DNA from: Dryas octopetala
Lineage: Eukaryota > Streptophyta > Magnoliopsida > Rosales > Rosaceae
DNA: 64,000 bases
Direction of reading: 5' to 3'
Assembly (NCBI GenBank): GCA_963921425.1
Contig: OY992840.1
Location: 3,288,501-3,352,500 of the forward strand
This document shows, one piece after another, positions 54,624 through 64,000 of the stretch (positions within the stretch are counted from its first letter, which is position 1; each line of letters opens with the position of its first letter). The translations under genes were made by a program, and so were the position numbers. Below the pieces are notes generated by a model that saw nothing but the letters and a program-made list of their open reading frames with translations, was not told the origin of the DNA and made no database searches.

Positions 54624-55487
54624 AATTAGATATTCCGTTTTTTGTTTTCATTTTAAATTTCAAATTGGTTATCCCTTTTGTTTGTGTTTTGTTGTTTCAT
54701 ACGGTATCACGTTATAGTTGCAAAATTTTATGAGAAATAGGTAAATAGCGCTTTCTTGAAATTTGTCTTCCTCATCCTCTTCTTCGATCTTCTCCTTCTT
54801 CTTTAACACTACGCCCTTCATAATTGCAGTTCTTCTTTTTCTTATTCTTTACACCCCTTGTTCTTCTCATTTTTCAACCTAAGCTAGAGGTATTTTATCC
54901 TTGTTCCATCCCTTTCTTGACTTGAGCCAACTGAACGTTTTTGTTTTCTTATTCTTTTTTTGACCCGATCTAGAGGTCTCTTCTTCTTCTTCTTCTTCCA
55001 TTTTTTTGGCCTGAGTCACATGTGATTATACACAACAAACACGCTTATACATACTATTAGGAAAATGGCAAAATTTAAATACAATACTAACAAATTTAAA
55101 TAATAAAAAAAACTTACCGTATCCCACTACCTCCAATACTATTGAATAACCTCCCGTAACTTCCAATAATTGATCACCATTGACACCATTTCTCCAAAGC
55201 AAGAATTCCAAAGTTAAACAAGTAAATATGAACTTCATTTTTGGTGTTTTCACTTACTAATTTGATTCTAAATTAGAGATACATTAATCCCAATTTTCAA
55301 TTATTAATTTAGCTTCCTTGTGTTTTTTGGATGATGCATTAGGTAATTTATTTCACTTGGATATGATTGCATTTACATTTTTCTTTTTTTTCAATTTCAT
55401 CCATAGCTTAGTTTGATGTTTGATTTGCTTACAATTTAATTAATTACAGTTTGTTGAGCTAAATTTTAATCTTACGTAAAAGCCACA
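54624..55487. other. Intergenic DNA with CTT-rich patches
   Basis: No gene. Pyrimidine-rich patches (TTCTTCTTC at 54,775-54,800 and 54,980-55,000). Confidence 0.45.
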
Positions 55488-55976
55488 TGTAAGAATTATT
55501 TATGGACAAACCTAGTTTACTTAGGAAACAAAACAACTCATCATGTCTAAGAACAAAGGAATTGAGCTCTCCATGGTCTATCCGGATTCACCCTATATGA
55601 CAGCTGTGTTAACAAGTTTTAAGGGATGAGGGACTTATAGAAGTTGTAGGACTTCACCTAGATATGAACTAGGACTCTTAACCTTAGAGGAGCAGGATTG
55701 CATCTCGGCACAAAGTCTACTATGGGAAGGACTTGCCGAGACAACCTCTATAAATAGAGCTAGTCCCTGCTCTCATACACACTGCGGAAAACTGAAACCC
55801 ATATACCAGTTGCGCCAAGTTGTAGAGAGAGTAGAAGACTAGTTCCATCATTCAGCCATTCAGCCATGTCTTCTTCAGTACCAGGTATTTCATGTGTATG
55901 AGCTATTTGGTTATCATGTATTCTAATTCATGTATGTCTGAAGGTATATATGTTAGTTACATAAGTGTGTTTTACA
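55488..55976 (+). repeat. Left LTR of the copia element
   Basis: 489 bp, one base different from the right LTR. A TATA-like CTATAAATAGAG lies at about 55,749. Confidence 0.95.
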
Positions 55977-57039
55977 TTTGGTATCAGAGCAATACATACA
56001 TGTTTAAGAATCAAAAGTTTTTCAAATCAATGTTTGCTTAAACAAGGAACGAAGAACAATCAAACTGTACAATTTCTGTTTTCTTAATTGGGCCTGGTCT
56101 TGAAGTTTAAAAGGCCCAAACTTATTTTTATGGCTCATACAGTATGACCCGACCCATATAGCTGTGGAACAAGACTCTGTTTTGTTTCTCACTTCAGAAG
56201 AAAAAGAACATGAATGAATTTATTAAGGTTTTAGGTTACTACTTCACAATAATCGATCTTGCATATTAATCGGGCTTCAATTATTTGCTATACTACTGCA
56301 ATTTTGGTTTTTCCTTTTCGATTTTGGTTCTATGGATTATTTTGGCTAACTGGTGCAGCAGGAGCTCTATGCACCAGGTAAGTTATTCGTTTTCTATGAT
56401 TTTCCAATTCAAATCTTTCCTTTTTAGAGCACATATGGGGGTGCAAATAGGTTTACTTTATGTCTAAGCATGCTGCCCCATTGTTGTGTTGAATGGAATT
56501 GGTGTGACTATGTATAACTGCTATGTTTTGATTCTGGGATAAATCTATGTCATAGCTGCGTTTTCTGCATATTTGCATATCAGTATACATATATCACATA
56601 CATACTTAAGCAATCAAGTTTAGTTGTAAAACCTGTTTGTAATCCGCTGCTATAACATGTTTTACAAAATAATTGCTTAAAGGAATTCTTTGATCTTAAA
56701 TCTGGTTTTTTAATTGATTGGTACTACCAAAGTAATACACATCGATTACAGTTTCTAATGATTATAGTCTATAAGATCAACCTTGTAGTATCATATTAAT
56801 AGTTCACTTCCCAAAGGATTTAAACTTCCAGAGTTGATACTAGCATGTTGCAGGTTGGATAAAATAAAAGGATACTCTTAGTAGTTATCTTCTTGCTCAA
56901 AGGTGTAGAAACTACTTAGAAAATATTTTTATCATAATCTGGTAATATGATCAAGAATAAATAAATGCAAATCAAGTCATCTTGCTCAAAAGTGTTACTT
57001 GTTATTGCATAAACAATATATATATATATTTTTATTAGT

Positions 57040-57969
57040 ATGAATGGTTTCCTGCAATATAAGATTCTTAGTTTCTTTTTGCATGTTCTTGTTTTATTTC
57101 CAGCCACCTCAAACTTCTCTCAAATTGAAACTCTCACTGGCACCAATTTTAAGAAATGGAAGCAAGACATAGAAATTTACCTAGGCTTATCCGAGCATGA
57201 CCTAGCCTTGAGAGAAGACAAACCAGAGCCAATCACCCCTGATAGCACAACTGAGCAAAAGGTGAAGATGGAGAAATGGGAGAGATCAAATAGGATGGCC
57301 TTATTGATTATGAAAAAGGCCATGACTGATACTGTTAAGGGAGGCATAGGTCCTTGTGATAATGCTAAGGATTTCCTAGAAGCTATAGGTGAGAAGTTCA
57401 AAGAATCTGAAAAAGCAGAAACTGGAAATTTGATGACTGCTTTAACTTCTTCCAAGTATGATGGACAAGGAAGTGTGCGTGAGCACATCTTGAAGCTTAT
57501 AGATATATCCTCTAAGCTCCAAGCCTTAGAAATTGCTATATCTGATCCTTTTCTAGTTCATATGGCACTGAATTCTCTGCCACAGCAGTATGGACAACTG
57601 AGAACCACTTACAATACTCAGAAAGACAAATGGAGTTTGAATGAACTCATCTCCATTTGTGTCCAAGAAGAGGAAAGGATCAGACAAGAAAATGGAGAAG
57701 TTATTGTCAACCTAGTTGTCAAAAACCAGTTCAAGAAAGGGAAGAACAAAGCTGCTAAAGACAATCAGCTCCTAAAGAACAACTCTCAGCCTGCCAAAAC
57801 CACCAATCCATCTAGCAGCTCTCACAACCTAGGACCAGTTCAAACAACACCTTTCAAGTGTTTTTTCTGCAAGAAAGAAGGCCATATGAAAAGGAACTGT
57901 TCCAACTATAAGGGTTGGCTAGCCAAGAAGGGTAAGACACACATATTTAATTCCTTGACGGTAATTTAA
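57040..57969 (+). CDS. copia gag region
   Basis: An open frame of 309 residues. The capsid-like region (about 25-235) includes [19 protein letters not shown], the usual gag opening, and a zinc knuckle [14 protein letters not shown] lies near residue 275. The first Met of the open frame lies in leader-like sequence, so the true start is uncertain. It is followed closely by the pol frame. Confidence 0.85.
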   Translation: MNGFLQYKILSFFLHVLVLFPATSNFSQIETLTGTNFKKWKQDIEIYLGLSEHDLALREDKPEPITPDSTTEQKVKMEKWERSNRMALLIMKKAMTDTVKGGIGPCDNAKDFLEAIGEKFKESEKAETGNLMTALTSSKYDGQGSVREHILKLIDISSKLQALEIAISDPFLVHMALNSLPQQYGQLRTTYNTQKDKWSLNELISICVQEEERIRQENGEVIVNLVVKNQFKKGKNKAAKDNQLLKNNSQPAKTTNPSSSSHNLGPVQTTPFKCFFCKKEGHMKRNCSNYKGWLAKKGKTHIFNSLTVI

Positions 57970-58031
57970 TTAACATTCCTTCGAACACTTGGTGGATTGA
58001 CACTGCCTCACCCATACATATTTCTAATACT

Positions 58032-61000
58032 ATGCAGGGCATGGAAAGAAAAAGGAAACCAAGTGAAGAGGAAGCACGAGTATGTGCAGGCAATGGAATG
58101 AGGGTAGCTGTGAAGGCCATAGGAGTTTTTAGGTTTAGGTTAGAGTCAGGTTATTTACTAGAGTTGGACAATGTTTTTGTCATTCCTTCTATGAGAAGAA
58201 ACTTAGTTTCCATTTCCAAACTTATTGATTCTGGTTTTTCTTTTAATATCAATAAATTAGGCTTTCACTTTTATTTAAATTCTGTTTTTGTTGGAAAAGC
58301 CTTAATGTTTGATGGATATTGGAAACTAATGTATGAATTGCCAAATGAAACCTATCTAATTGAAAATACAGTGGGGATTAAGAGACCTAGATGTAAGGAA
58401 AGTTCATCTTTCCTATGGCACAAACGACTAGGACATATCTCCAAAGAAAGGATGCATCAATTAGAAAAAGACAATATGCTTCCAGAATTGAATTATGCAG
58501 ATTTTGATATCTGTATAGAGTGCATAAAAGGCAAAATGACCAACTCTAGGAAGAAGAACTCAAACCGAAGCCTACAACTCTTAGAAATTATACACACAGA
58601 CATTTGTGGTCCCTTTCCGACCAAAACAATATGTGGAAATCAGTACTTCATAACTTTCATAGATGATTTTTCTAGATACTGTTACATATACCTTATCTCA
58701 GAAAAATCAAAAGCCTTAGAAGTTTTTAAGATATTTAAAACTGAAGTGGAAAAACAGCTGGATAAATCAATTAAAGTTGTGAGATCTGATAGGGGAGGAG
58801 AGTACTACGGTAGGTATAATGAATCAGGGCAAAATAAAGGACTTTTTGCTCTTTACCTACAAGAACAAGGCATACAAGCCCAGTACACTACACCAGGAAC
58901 TCCAGAACAAAATGGAGTTGCTGAAAGAAGGAATCGAACCCTTCTAAACATGGTGAGAAGTATGATGTGTGCCACTGCCTTGCCAAATTTCTTGTGGGGA
59001 GAAGCCTTGAAAACAGAAAACTACATTTCTAATAGGGTTCCAAGCAAATCAGTTCAGAAAACTCCTTTTGAACTATGGACAAAAAGAAAGCCAAGCCTAT
59101 TTCATTTTCATATATGGGGGTGTAGGGCTGAAGCTAGACTTTATAATCCTCAAGAAAAGAAATTAGATGCCAAAACAATAAGTGCTTATTTTATTGGCTA
59201 TCCGGAAAAATCTAAAGGTTACAAATTCTATTGTCCTAAGAACCATACTAGAATTGTAGAGACAAACAAGGCAAGATTCATAGAAGATGTTAGTTCTGAC
59301 CAAAATCAGTTTTCAGATGAATTTGAATTAAAAGAACAACCTGACACTTCTACAAGTTTTCTAGAACCAACAATCCTTGATTTTAATCTTAGGAACACTG
59401 TTTTAGATGAGCAGAACCATGTAGCAGCAGAGATTGAAGATCATCAACCCTTAGCAGACCAACCATTAGAGCAGCAAGTAGTAGAGGTACCAAGGAGGCA
59501 GTCACAAAGGGTGAGAAGATCAGCTATTTCAGAAGATTACATAGTTTATTTACAAGAAACAGATTTTGGGGAGGAGAGTGACCCACTGAGTTTCAAAGAA
59601 GCTATCAATAGTGATCAAGTAGAGAATTGGAAGGCAGCTATGGAGTCAGAATTGAAATCTATGAGCAATAATGGCGTTTGGGAGTTGGTTGAACCACCTG
59701 GAAACATCAAACCTATAGGCTGCAAGTGGGTTTTCAAAACTAAAAGAGGTCCTGATGGTCAAATAGAAAGGTACAAAGCCAGATTAGTGGCTAAAGGCTT
59801 CACTCAAAAGGAAGGGATAGATTATACAGAAACCTTTTCTCCTGTCTCCACCAAGGATGCTTTTCGAGTAATAATGAGTTTAGTAGCACATTTCAATATG
59901 GAGCTACACCAGATGGATGTCAAGACAGCATTCTTGAATGGAGATTTAGGGGAAGAGATCTATATGGTACAACCAAAAGGCTACATCGAGCAAGGTACTG
60001 AGCACATCGTATGTAAGCTTAAAAAGTCAATTTATGGCTTAAAACAAGCTTCAAGGCAATGGTACCTCAAGTTTGACTCGGTTGTAGTTTCAAATGGTTT
60101 TATAGAAAATCCTTTAGATGAATGTATCTATCTTAAGGTGAGTGGGAGCAAATACATTTTTCTGGTACTTTATGTAGATGATATACTATTAGCCAGCAGT
60201 GATTTAAATTTGTTAAATGAAACAAAAATTTTTCTTTCAAACAGTTTTGATATGAAAGATTTAGGAGAAGCCTCTTTTGTTTTGGGAATCGAAATTTGCA
60301 GAGATAGGAAGCATGGCCTCTTAGGACTCTCACAGAAAAATTACATTAATAGAGTTCTAAAAAGGTTTGAAATGCTGAATTGTGCACCAGGGGAGGCTCC
60401 AATGAGCAAGGGAGATAAACTACATAAAGGTCAATGTCCTAAGAATCAAATTGAGAAGGCTGCAATGGACACTAAGCCTTATGCCTCACTTGTTGGCAGC
60501 CTCATGTATGCACAAGTGTGCACCAGACCCGATCTTGCACATTCAGTTTCTATGCTCAGCAGGTTTCAGCTCAATCCAGGTCATCAACATTGGGTTGCAG
60601 GGAAGAAGGTGTTGAGATACCTGCAGAGGACTAAAAATTACATGTTGGTTTACAGAAGAAGTGAAAAACTTGAGTTGATAGGATATGGAGACTCGGATTT
60701 TGCAGGTGATAGTGATGATTACAAGTCAACGACTGGTTACATCTTCATGTTGGCTGGAGGAGCTATATCTTGGAAAAGCACTAAACAGTCCCTTACAACT
60801 ACTTCCACAATGCAGGCAGAGTTTGTGGCTCTACATGAAACTGCTGTGCAGGCACTTTGGCTTAGAAATTTCATCAAGGAAATTGGGATTGTGGATTCAA
60901 TTTCTAGACCTTTAAAATTGTTTTGTGACAATAGTGCTGCTGTGTTTTTTGCTAAGAATAATAAGAGGTCATCAAGTTCCAGACATATAGAACCAAAGTA

Positions 61001-61172
61001 CCTGATGGTGAGAGAAAGAGTTCGAAATGAAGAATTACAAGTGTTACATATTCCCACAAAAGCTCAGCTGGCAGACCCTTTCACAAAGGCATTGCCAGTA
61101 AAAGCTTTCTTAGATCATGTTCCAAAAATGGGAGTGCTTGAGAGTTTAGATTCTGAAGATCAGTGGGAGTAG
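58032..61172 (+). CDS. copia pol region (integrase, reverse transcriptase, RNase H)
   Basis: An open frame of 1,046 residues. In order: the end of a protease-like region (about 20-75), a pre-integrase zinc region with [14 protein letters not shown] (about 125-175), the integrase core with IHTDICGPF and [13 protein letters not shown] (about 185-320), reverse transcriptase with [10 protein letters not shown] and YVDDILL (about 545-790), and RNase H with [18 protein letters not shown] (about 885-1,000). The order is diagnostic of Ty1/copia. The lineage within copia was not assigned. Confidence 0.9.
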   Translation: MQGMERKRKPSEEEARVCAGNGMRVAVKAIGVFRFRLESGYLLELDNVFVIPSMRRNLVSISKLIDSGFSFNINKLGFHFYLNSVFVGKALMFDGYWKLMYELPNETYLIENTVGIKRPRCKESSSFLWHKRLGHISKERMHQLEKDNMLPELNYADFDICIECIKGKMTNSRKKNSNRSLQLLEIIHTDICGPFPTKTICGNQYFITFIDDFSRYCYIYLISEKSKALEVFKIFKTEVEKQLDKSIKVVRSDRGGEYYGRYNESGQNKGLFALYLQEQGIQAQYTTPGTPEQNGVAERRNRTLLNMVRSMMCATALPNFLWGEALKTENYISNRVPSKSVQKTPFELWTKRKPSLFHFHIWGCRAEARLYNPQEKKLDAKTISAYFIGYPEKSKGYKFYCPKNHTRIVETNKARFIEDVSSDQNQFSDEFELKEQPDTSTSFLEPTILDFNLRNTVLDEQNHVAAEIEDHQPLADQPLEQQVVEVPRRQSQRVRRSAISEDYIVYLQETDFGEESDPLSFKEAINSDQVENWKAAMESELKSMSNNGVWELVEPPGNIKPIGCKWVFKTKRGPDGQIERYKARLVAKGFTQKEGIDYTETFSPVSTKDAFRVIMSLVAHFNMELHQMDVKTAFLNGDLGEEIYMVQPKGYIEQGTEHIVCKLKKSIYGLKQASRQWYLKFDSVVVSNGFIENPLDECIYLKVSGSKYIFLVLYVDDILLASSDLNLLNETKIFLSNSFDMKDLGEASFVLGIEICRDRKHGLLGLSQKNYINRVLKRFEMLNCAPGEAPMSKGDKLHKGQCPKNQIEKAAMDTKPYASLVGSLMYAQVCTRPDLAHSVSMLSRFQLNPGHQHWVAGKKVLRYLQRTKNYMLVYRRSEKLELIGYGDSDFAGDSDDYKSTTGYIFMLAGGAISWKSTKQSLTTTSTMQAEFVALHETAVQALWLRNFIKEIGIVDSISRPLKLFCDNSAAVFFAKNNKRSSSSRHIEPKYLMVRERVRNEELQVLHIPTKAQLADPFTKALPVKAFLDHVPKMGVLESLDSEDQWE

Positions 61173-61737
61173 CTTTTATCTGTTTTGGTTTTCTTTCTGA
61201 AATTTGTATGAACTTGTTTTTCCATTTTGCTTCTAGGATTGTTTTCAATCTTTAATATAAGTCTTTTTGTTTTTGGATAATCTTTTGCATTCAGAATATC
61301 ATTGCAACAAACCATTCATACTCATTAAGTTTGAGCTCTGTCATCAGTTTTTTTTTAGACAATGCTTAAAGGAACACACAATTGATCTTGTGGAAGAGCT
61401 TCATTTCTGAAGCACCAGTAAGTTTTCTTTTCGAAAACTTCAAGAGGACTATGCATTTGACTTTTGGCTTTAGATTTTATAATCCAATGTTCAATGCTTT
61501 TCAGATTTTATATCATATCTTTGTGGTGACTTATGTAGTTTTGATTTCAGCCTTAGTAATTGCAGAGTGCTTATGCTTGGTTAAGCATATGTTTTTCTGT
61601 AGTTCTAGGTTGATGGTCAAAACTGACCAAGTCTTGAAGTAAGTTTTGGCTTAGTGCAGCTCACGTGATCACTAAGGATCTTTTGTTCAAATTATGATGT
61701 TCTTGTTGAGTAAACTAGTATTGTCCAAGTGGGAGAA
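61173..61737 (+). other. copia 3' untranslated region
   Basis: Non-coding DNA between pol and the right LTR, ending in the purine tract. Confidence 0.8.
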
Positions 61738-62226
61738 TGTAAGAATTATTTATGGACAAACCTAGTTTACTTAGGAAACAAAACAACTCATCATGTCTAA
61801 GAACAAAGGAATTGAGCTCTCCATGGTCTATCCGGATTCACCCTATATGACAGCTGTGTTAACAAGTTTTAAGGGATGAGGGACTTATAGAAGTTGTAGG
61901 ACTTCACCTAGATATGAACTAGGACTCTTAACCTTAGAGGAGCAGGATTGCATCTCGGCACAAAGTCTACTATGGGAAGGAATTGCCGAGACAACCTCTA
62001 TAAATAGAGCTAGTCCCTGCTCTCATACACACTGCGGAAAACTGAAACCCATATACCAGTTGCGCCAAGTTGTAGAGAGAGTAGAAGACTAGTTCCATCA
62101 TTCAGCCATTCAGCCATGTCTTCTTCAGTACCAGGTATTTCATGTGTATGAGCTATTTGGTTATCATGTATTCTAATTCATGTATGTCTGAAGGTATATA
62201 TGTTAGTTACATAAGTGTGTTTTACA
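61738..62226 (+). repeat. Right LTR of the copia element
   Basis: 489 bp, followed by CCACA, the second copy of the target duplication. Confidence 0.95.
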
Positions 62227-62231
62227 CCACA

Positions 62232-62980
62232 CTCATACACAAGCACAAACACGTACATTAGAAGCCATATTCCATGGTTATCGGTTCAATCTGTTATTTG
62301 TGTTCTTCATTAAATTCTACAATCACACTCATACCCACACAATGAAAATCAGTCATAATATGAGTACACATTAATTGTGTACATGTAATTTTCTATTCTA
62401 GATTTCATTTTGCATTAATAACTAATATTAACAGACACATAAACTAAGAGAGTAGATAATGGGTTGTTTTGGTGCTATTAATTAGATGACAAGATCAATC
62501 ACAATATGGGTTTGAGTTAGCTGTTCTAAATTTCATTTTAGAATTACAAACTTTTTTTGGTCCGAAAATATACTCCTTAACCAACTATGGGGAGTCATAC
62601 TCAAAAATCACAGTGCGAGATTGAGCATGGAAAAATTTCATCAGCAGTAAGAGCTTGATAATCAAAGGTACAACATTAACTAGCTAACTATCAAAGGTAC
62701 GTAATAATAGCTTGACAATTGACTGTGTAATTAACAAAACTACCCTACCCATGAACACATGAGGACAAAGAGGACCAAGATACAATCTCAAACAAAGAGC
62801 TTCCAAACTTTGGGCTCAATTACATGAGATGAAGATGTAGCATGGCGTGTTTCCAAAGGTACCTAGACCTCATGTTATAAACTCTATTCTATTCTTACAA
62901 TGGGAATAGCACTGATAGCTTCTCTTTCCTCTCTAGAAATAAGGTGCTGAATTGGTTGTAGATTCCAAGACATATTCTGG
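62232..62980. other. Intergenic DNA
   Basis: AT-rich. No gene or element ends are recognised. Confidence 0.45.
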
Positions 62981-64000
62981 CAATTGATCAAATTCTAGCA
63001 TACAACGCAATACAAGCACACAACACAAATAATCATCTATCTAATTTCACTCACATTGTTCTTTGAAATCTTTCAGCTTTAAAACTATTTTCAAAAATAT
63101 CTTCTTTCAAATATATTTTTAATCTCCTCAACCGCAAATCAAACTCTGAAAATAACAAGGTTTTCACACTGGAAATCGATATTATCAACTTTATATAAAT
63201 AATTTAGGTTGAAACTTTCATCTCAAATAAACCTCGATATACTAGAAGGCAATAAACTGTTCAAGCTGAGAAATATCAAATCTGAACGGAATTTATCTTT
63301 GAAAACTGATATCTCAAAACACTCATACTTAAAACTCATATTATTCTCATACCCATACTGTAGAAAATGTCCTGGCCACAATCTCGCGCACGGGCAGGCT
63401 CAAATCCTGGCCACAATTTCGTACAGAGGGGTCACTCTGCACGAGCAAGCTCGTATCCTGGCCACAATCTCGTACGGAGAGTCACTCCGCACGAGCAGGC
63501 TCATATCCTGGCCATAATCTCGTGCATTTTACACAGGCAGGCTCGTTTGATCGGTACATGCATTAACACAGCTATCTTTAAATACTCTTTAAATCTTTAC
63601 TCATTTTTGAGATAAATAATTAAACATTTTTCAATTCTTTTCAAAACTCTCCTTAACAATCCAACGCATCAAAAATGTGTCTTTTCTTAAATCACAACGT
63701 CTCAAATTATACTTTTAAAACATTTAAAGAAATGAACTTTCAAAATATATGAAATCTTTTAATAAACTAGGTAACAATTAAAGACCCCCTTTTAAAATAA
63801 AGAATTCTTGGATATAAATCTACATAAAAATTCGATAAGTATCACTCATTGTTTAACCACGTGAAACGACTACAATGACCTTGGACGGCAACACGCTCGG
63901 ATAACAAATCCGGCAGCATAACGGCATCGGGAATGAGATTTCCCGAGCCCGTGTACCGAAATGCAAACAAACCCTAGAATTGGCCTCTAGATGTTCTGGG
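62981..64000 (-). mobile_element. LTR family F fragment (copy F4), runs off the window
   Basis: The stretch 63,040-63,150 (TTTCACTCAC...TTTGAAATC...CAGCTTTAAAAC) matches 21,834-21,930 of F1, and 63,850-63,960 (GGACGGCAACACGCTCGGAT) matches F3 at 430-520. Reverse orientation. The expected terminus is missing on the left. No coding sequence. Confidence 0.7.
63370..63545. repeat. 35-51 bp minisatellite in LTR F4, four units
   Basis: Units start CTGGCCACAATCTCG and end GAGCAGGCTCRTATC. They lie between the same flanking LTR blocks as the arrays in F1 and F2. Confidence 0.85.

Larger units (their letters stand above)
55488..62226 (+). mobile_element. Ty1/copia LTR retrotransposon, very young, nearly whole
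   Basis: LTRs of 489 bp at 55,488-55,976 and 61,738-62,226 (TG...CA) differ at one base. The target duplication CCACA is perfect (55,483-55,487 and 62,227-62,231). A primer-binding site TGGTATCAGAGC (55,979) matches the initiator-Met tRNA, and a purine tract AAGTGGGAGAA precedes the right LTR. Integrase precedes reverse transcriptase in pol, the copia order. At usual plant rates one difference in 489 bp suggests an insertion of the order of 0.1 million years ago. It looks nearly whole with about one break. The leader of about 1 kb has donor- and acceptor-like words that would fit leader splicing; this is unverified. Confidence 0.95.

Overview
This window is nuclear DNA of a flowering plant, almost certainly a eudicot. 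It is AT-rich, with long introns, CT/GA microsatellites in gene leaders, plant LTR retrotransposons, plant hAT, PIF/Harbinger and CACTA transposons, and fragments of plastid and probably mitochondrial DNA. There is no bacterial-style gene organisation. The species cannot be fixed from the sequence.

Two host genes can be supported. On the + strand at about 5.7-13.9 kb lies an intron-containing gene for a coiled-coil membrane protein that I do not recognise. On the - strand at 49.2-49.8 kb lies a one-exon NDR1/HIN1-like (LEA_2) membrane protein. Nearly everything else is mobile or organellar DNA.

Layout. 1-5.2 kb: LTR-family F fragment, one CACTA terminus, a 125-bp tandem duplication and a probable solo LTR (family A). 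5.2-14.5 kb: host gene 1. 14.5-42.0 kb: a deep nest inside a single hAT element (hAT1). Its own DNA is split by a PIF/Harbinger element (14.8-19.5 kb), a family F LTR (21.1-27.5 kb, itself carrying a probable mitochondrial insertion) and a family G LTR (28.3-39.7 kb). The G LTR holds a chloroplast psaB fragment, a decayed CACTA element with a further solo LTR in it, and a second family F solo LTR. 42.0-48.4 kb: a second hAT element (hAT2) with a perfect 8-bp target duplication and a solo LTR inside. 48.4-51.4 kb: the LEA_2 gene, a LINE tail and a SINE. 51.5-54.6 kb: LTR remnants, a TRIM, another LINE tail and a long foldback element. 55.5-62.2 kb: a very young Ty1/copia element with a 5-bp target duplication. 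62.2-64.0 kb: unassigned DNA, then another family F fragment that runs off the window.

The observations most worth following are: a captured pentatricopeptide-repeat (PPR) gene fragment inside hAT1; a small cysteine-rich third reading frame in the Harbinger element; a different minisatellite at what looks like the same place in each of three family F LTR copies; and a sequence core shared between LTR A and the foldback element at 54 kb. The nest gives a clear relative order of events, because target-site duplications can be read at several levels.
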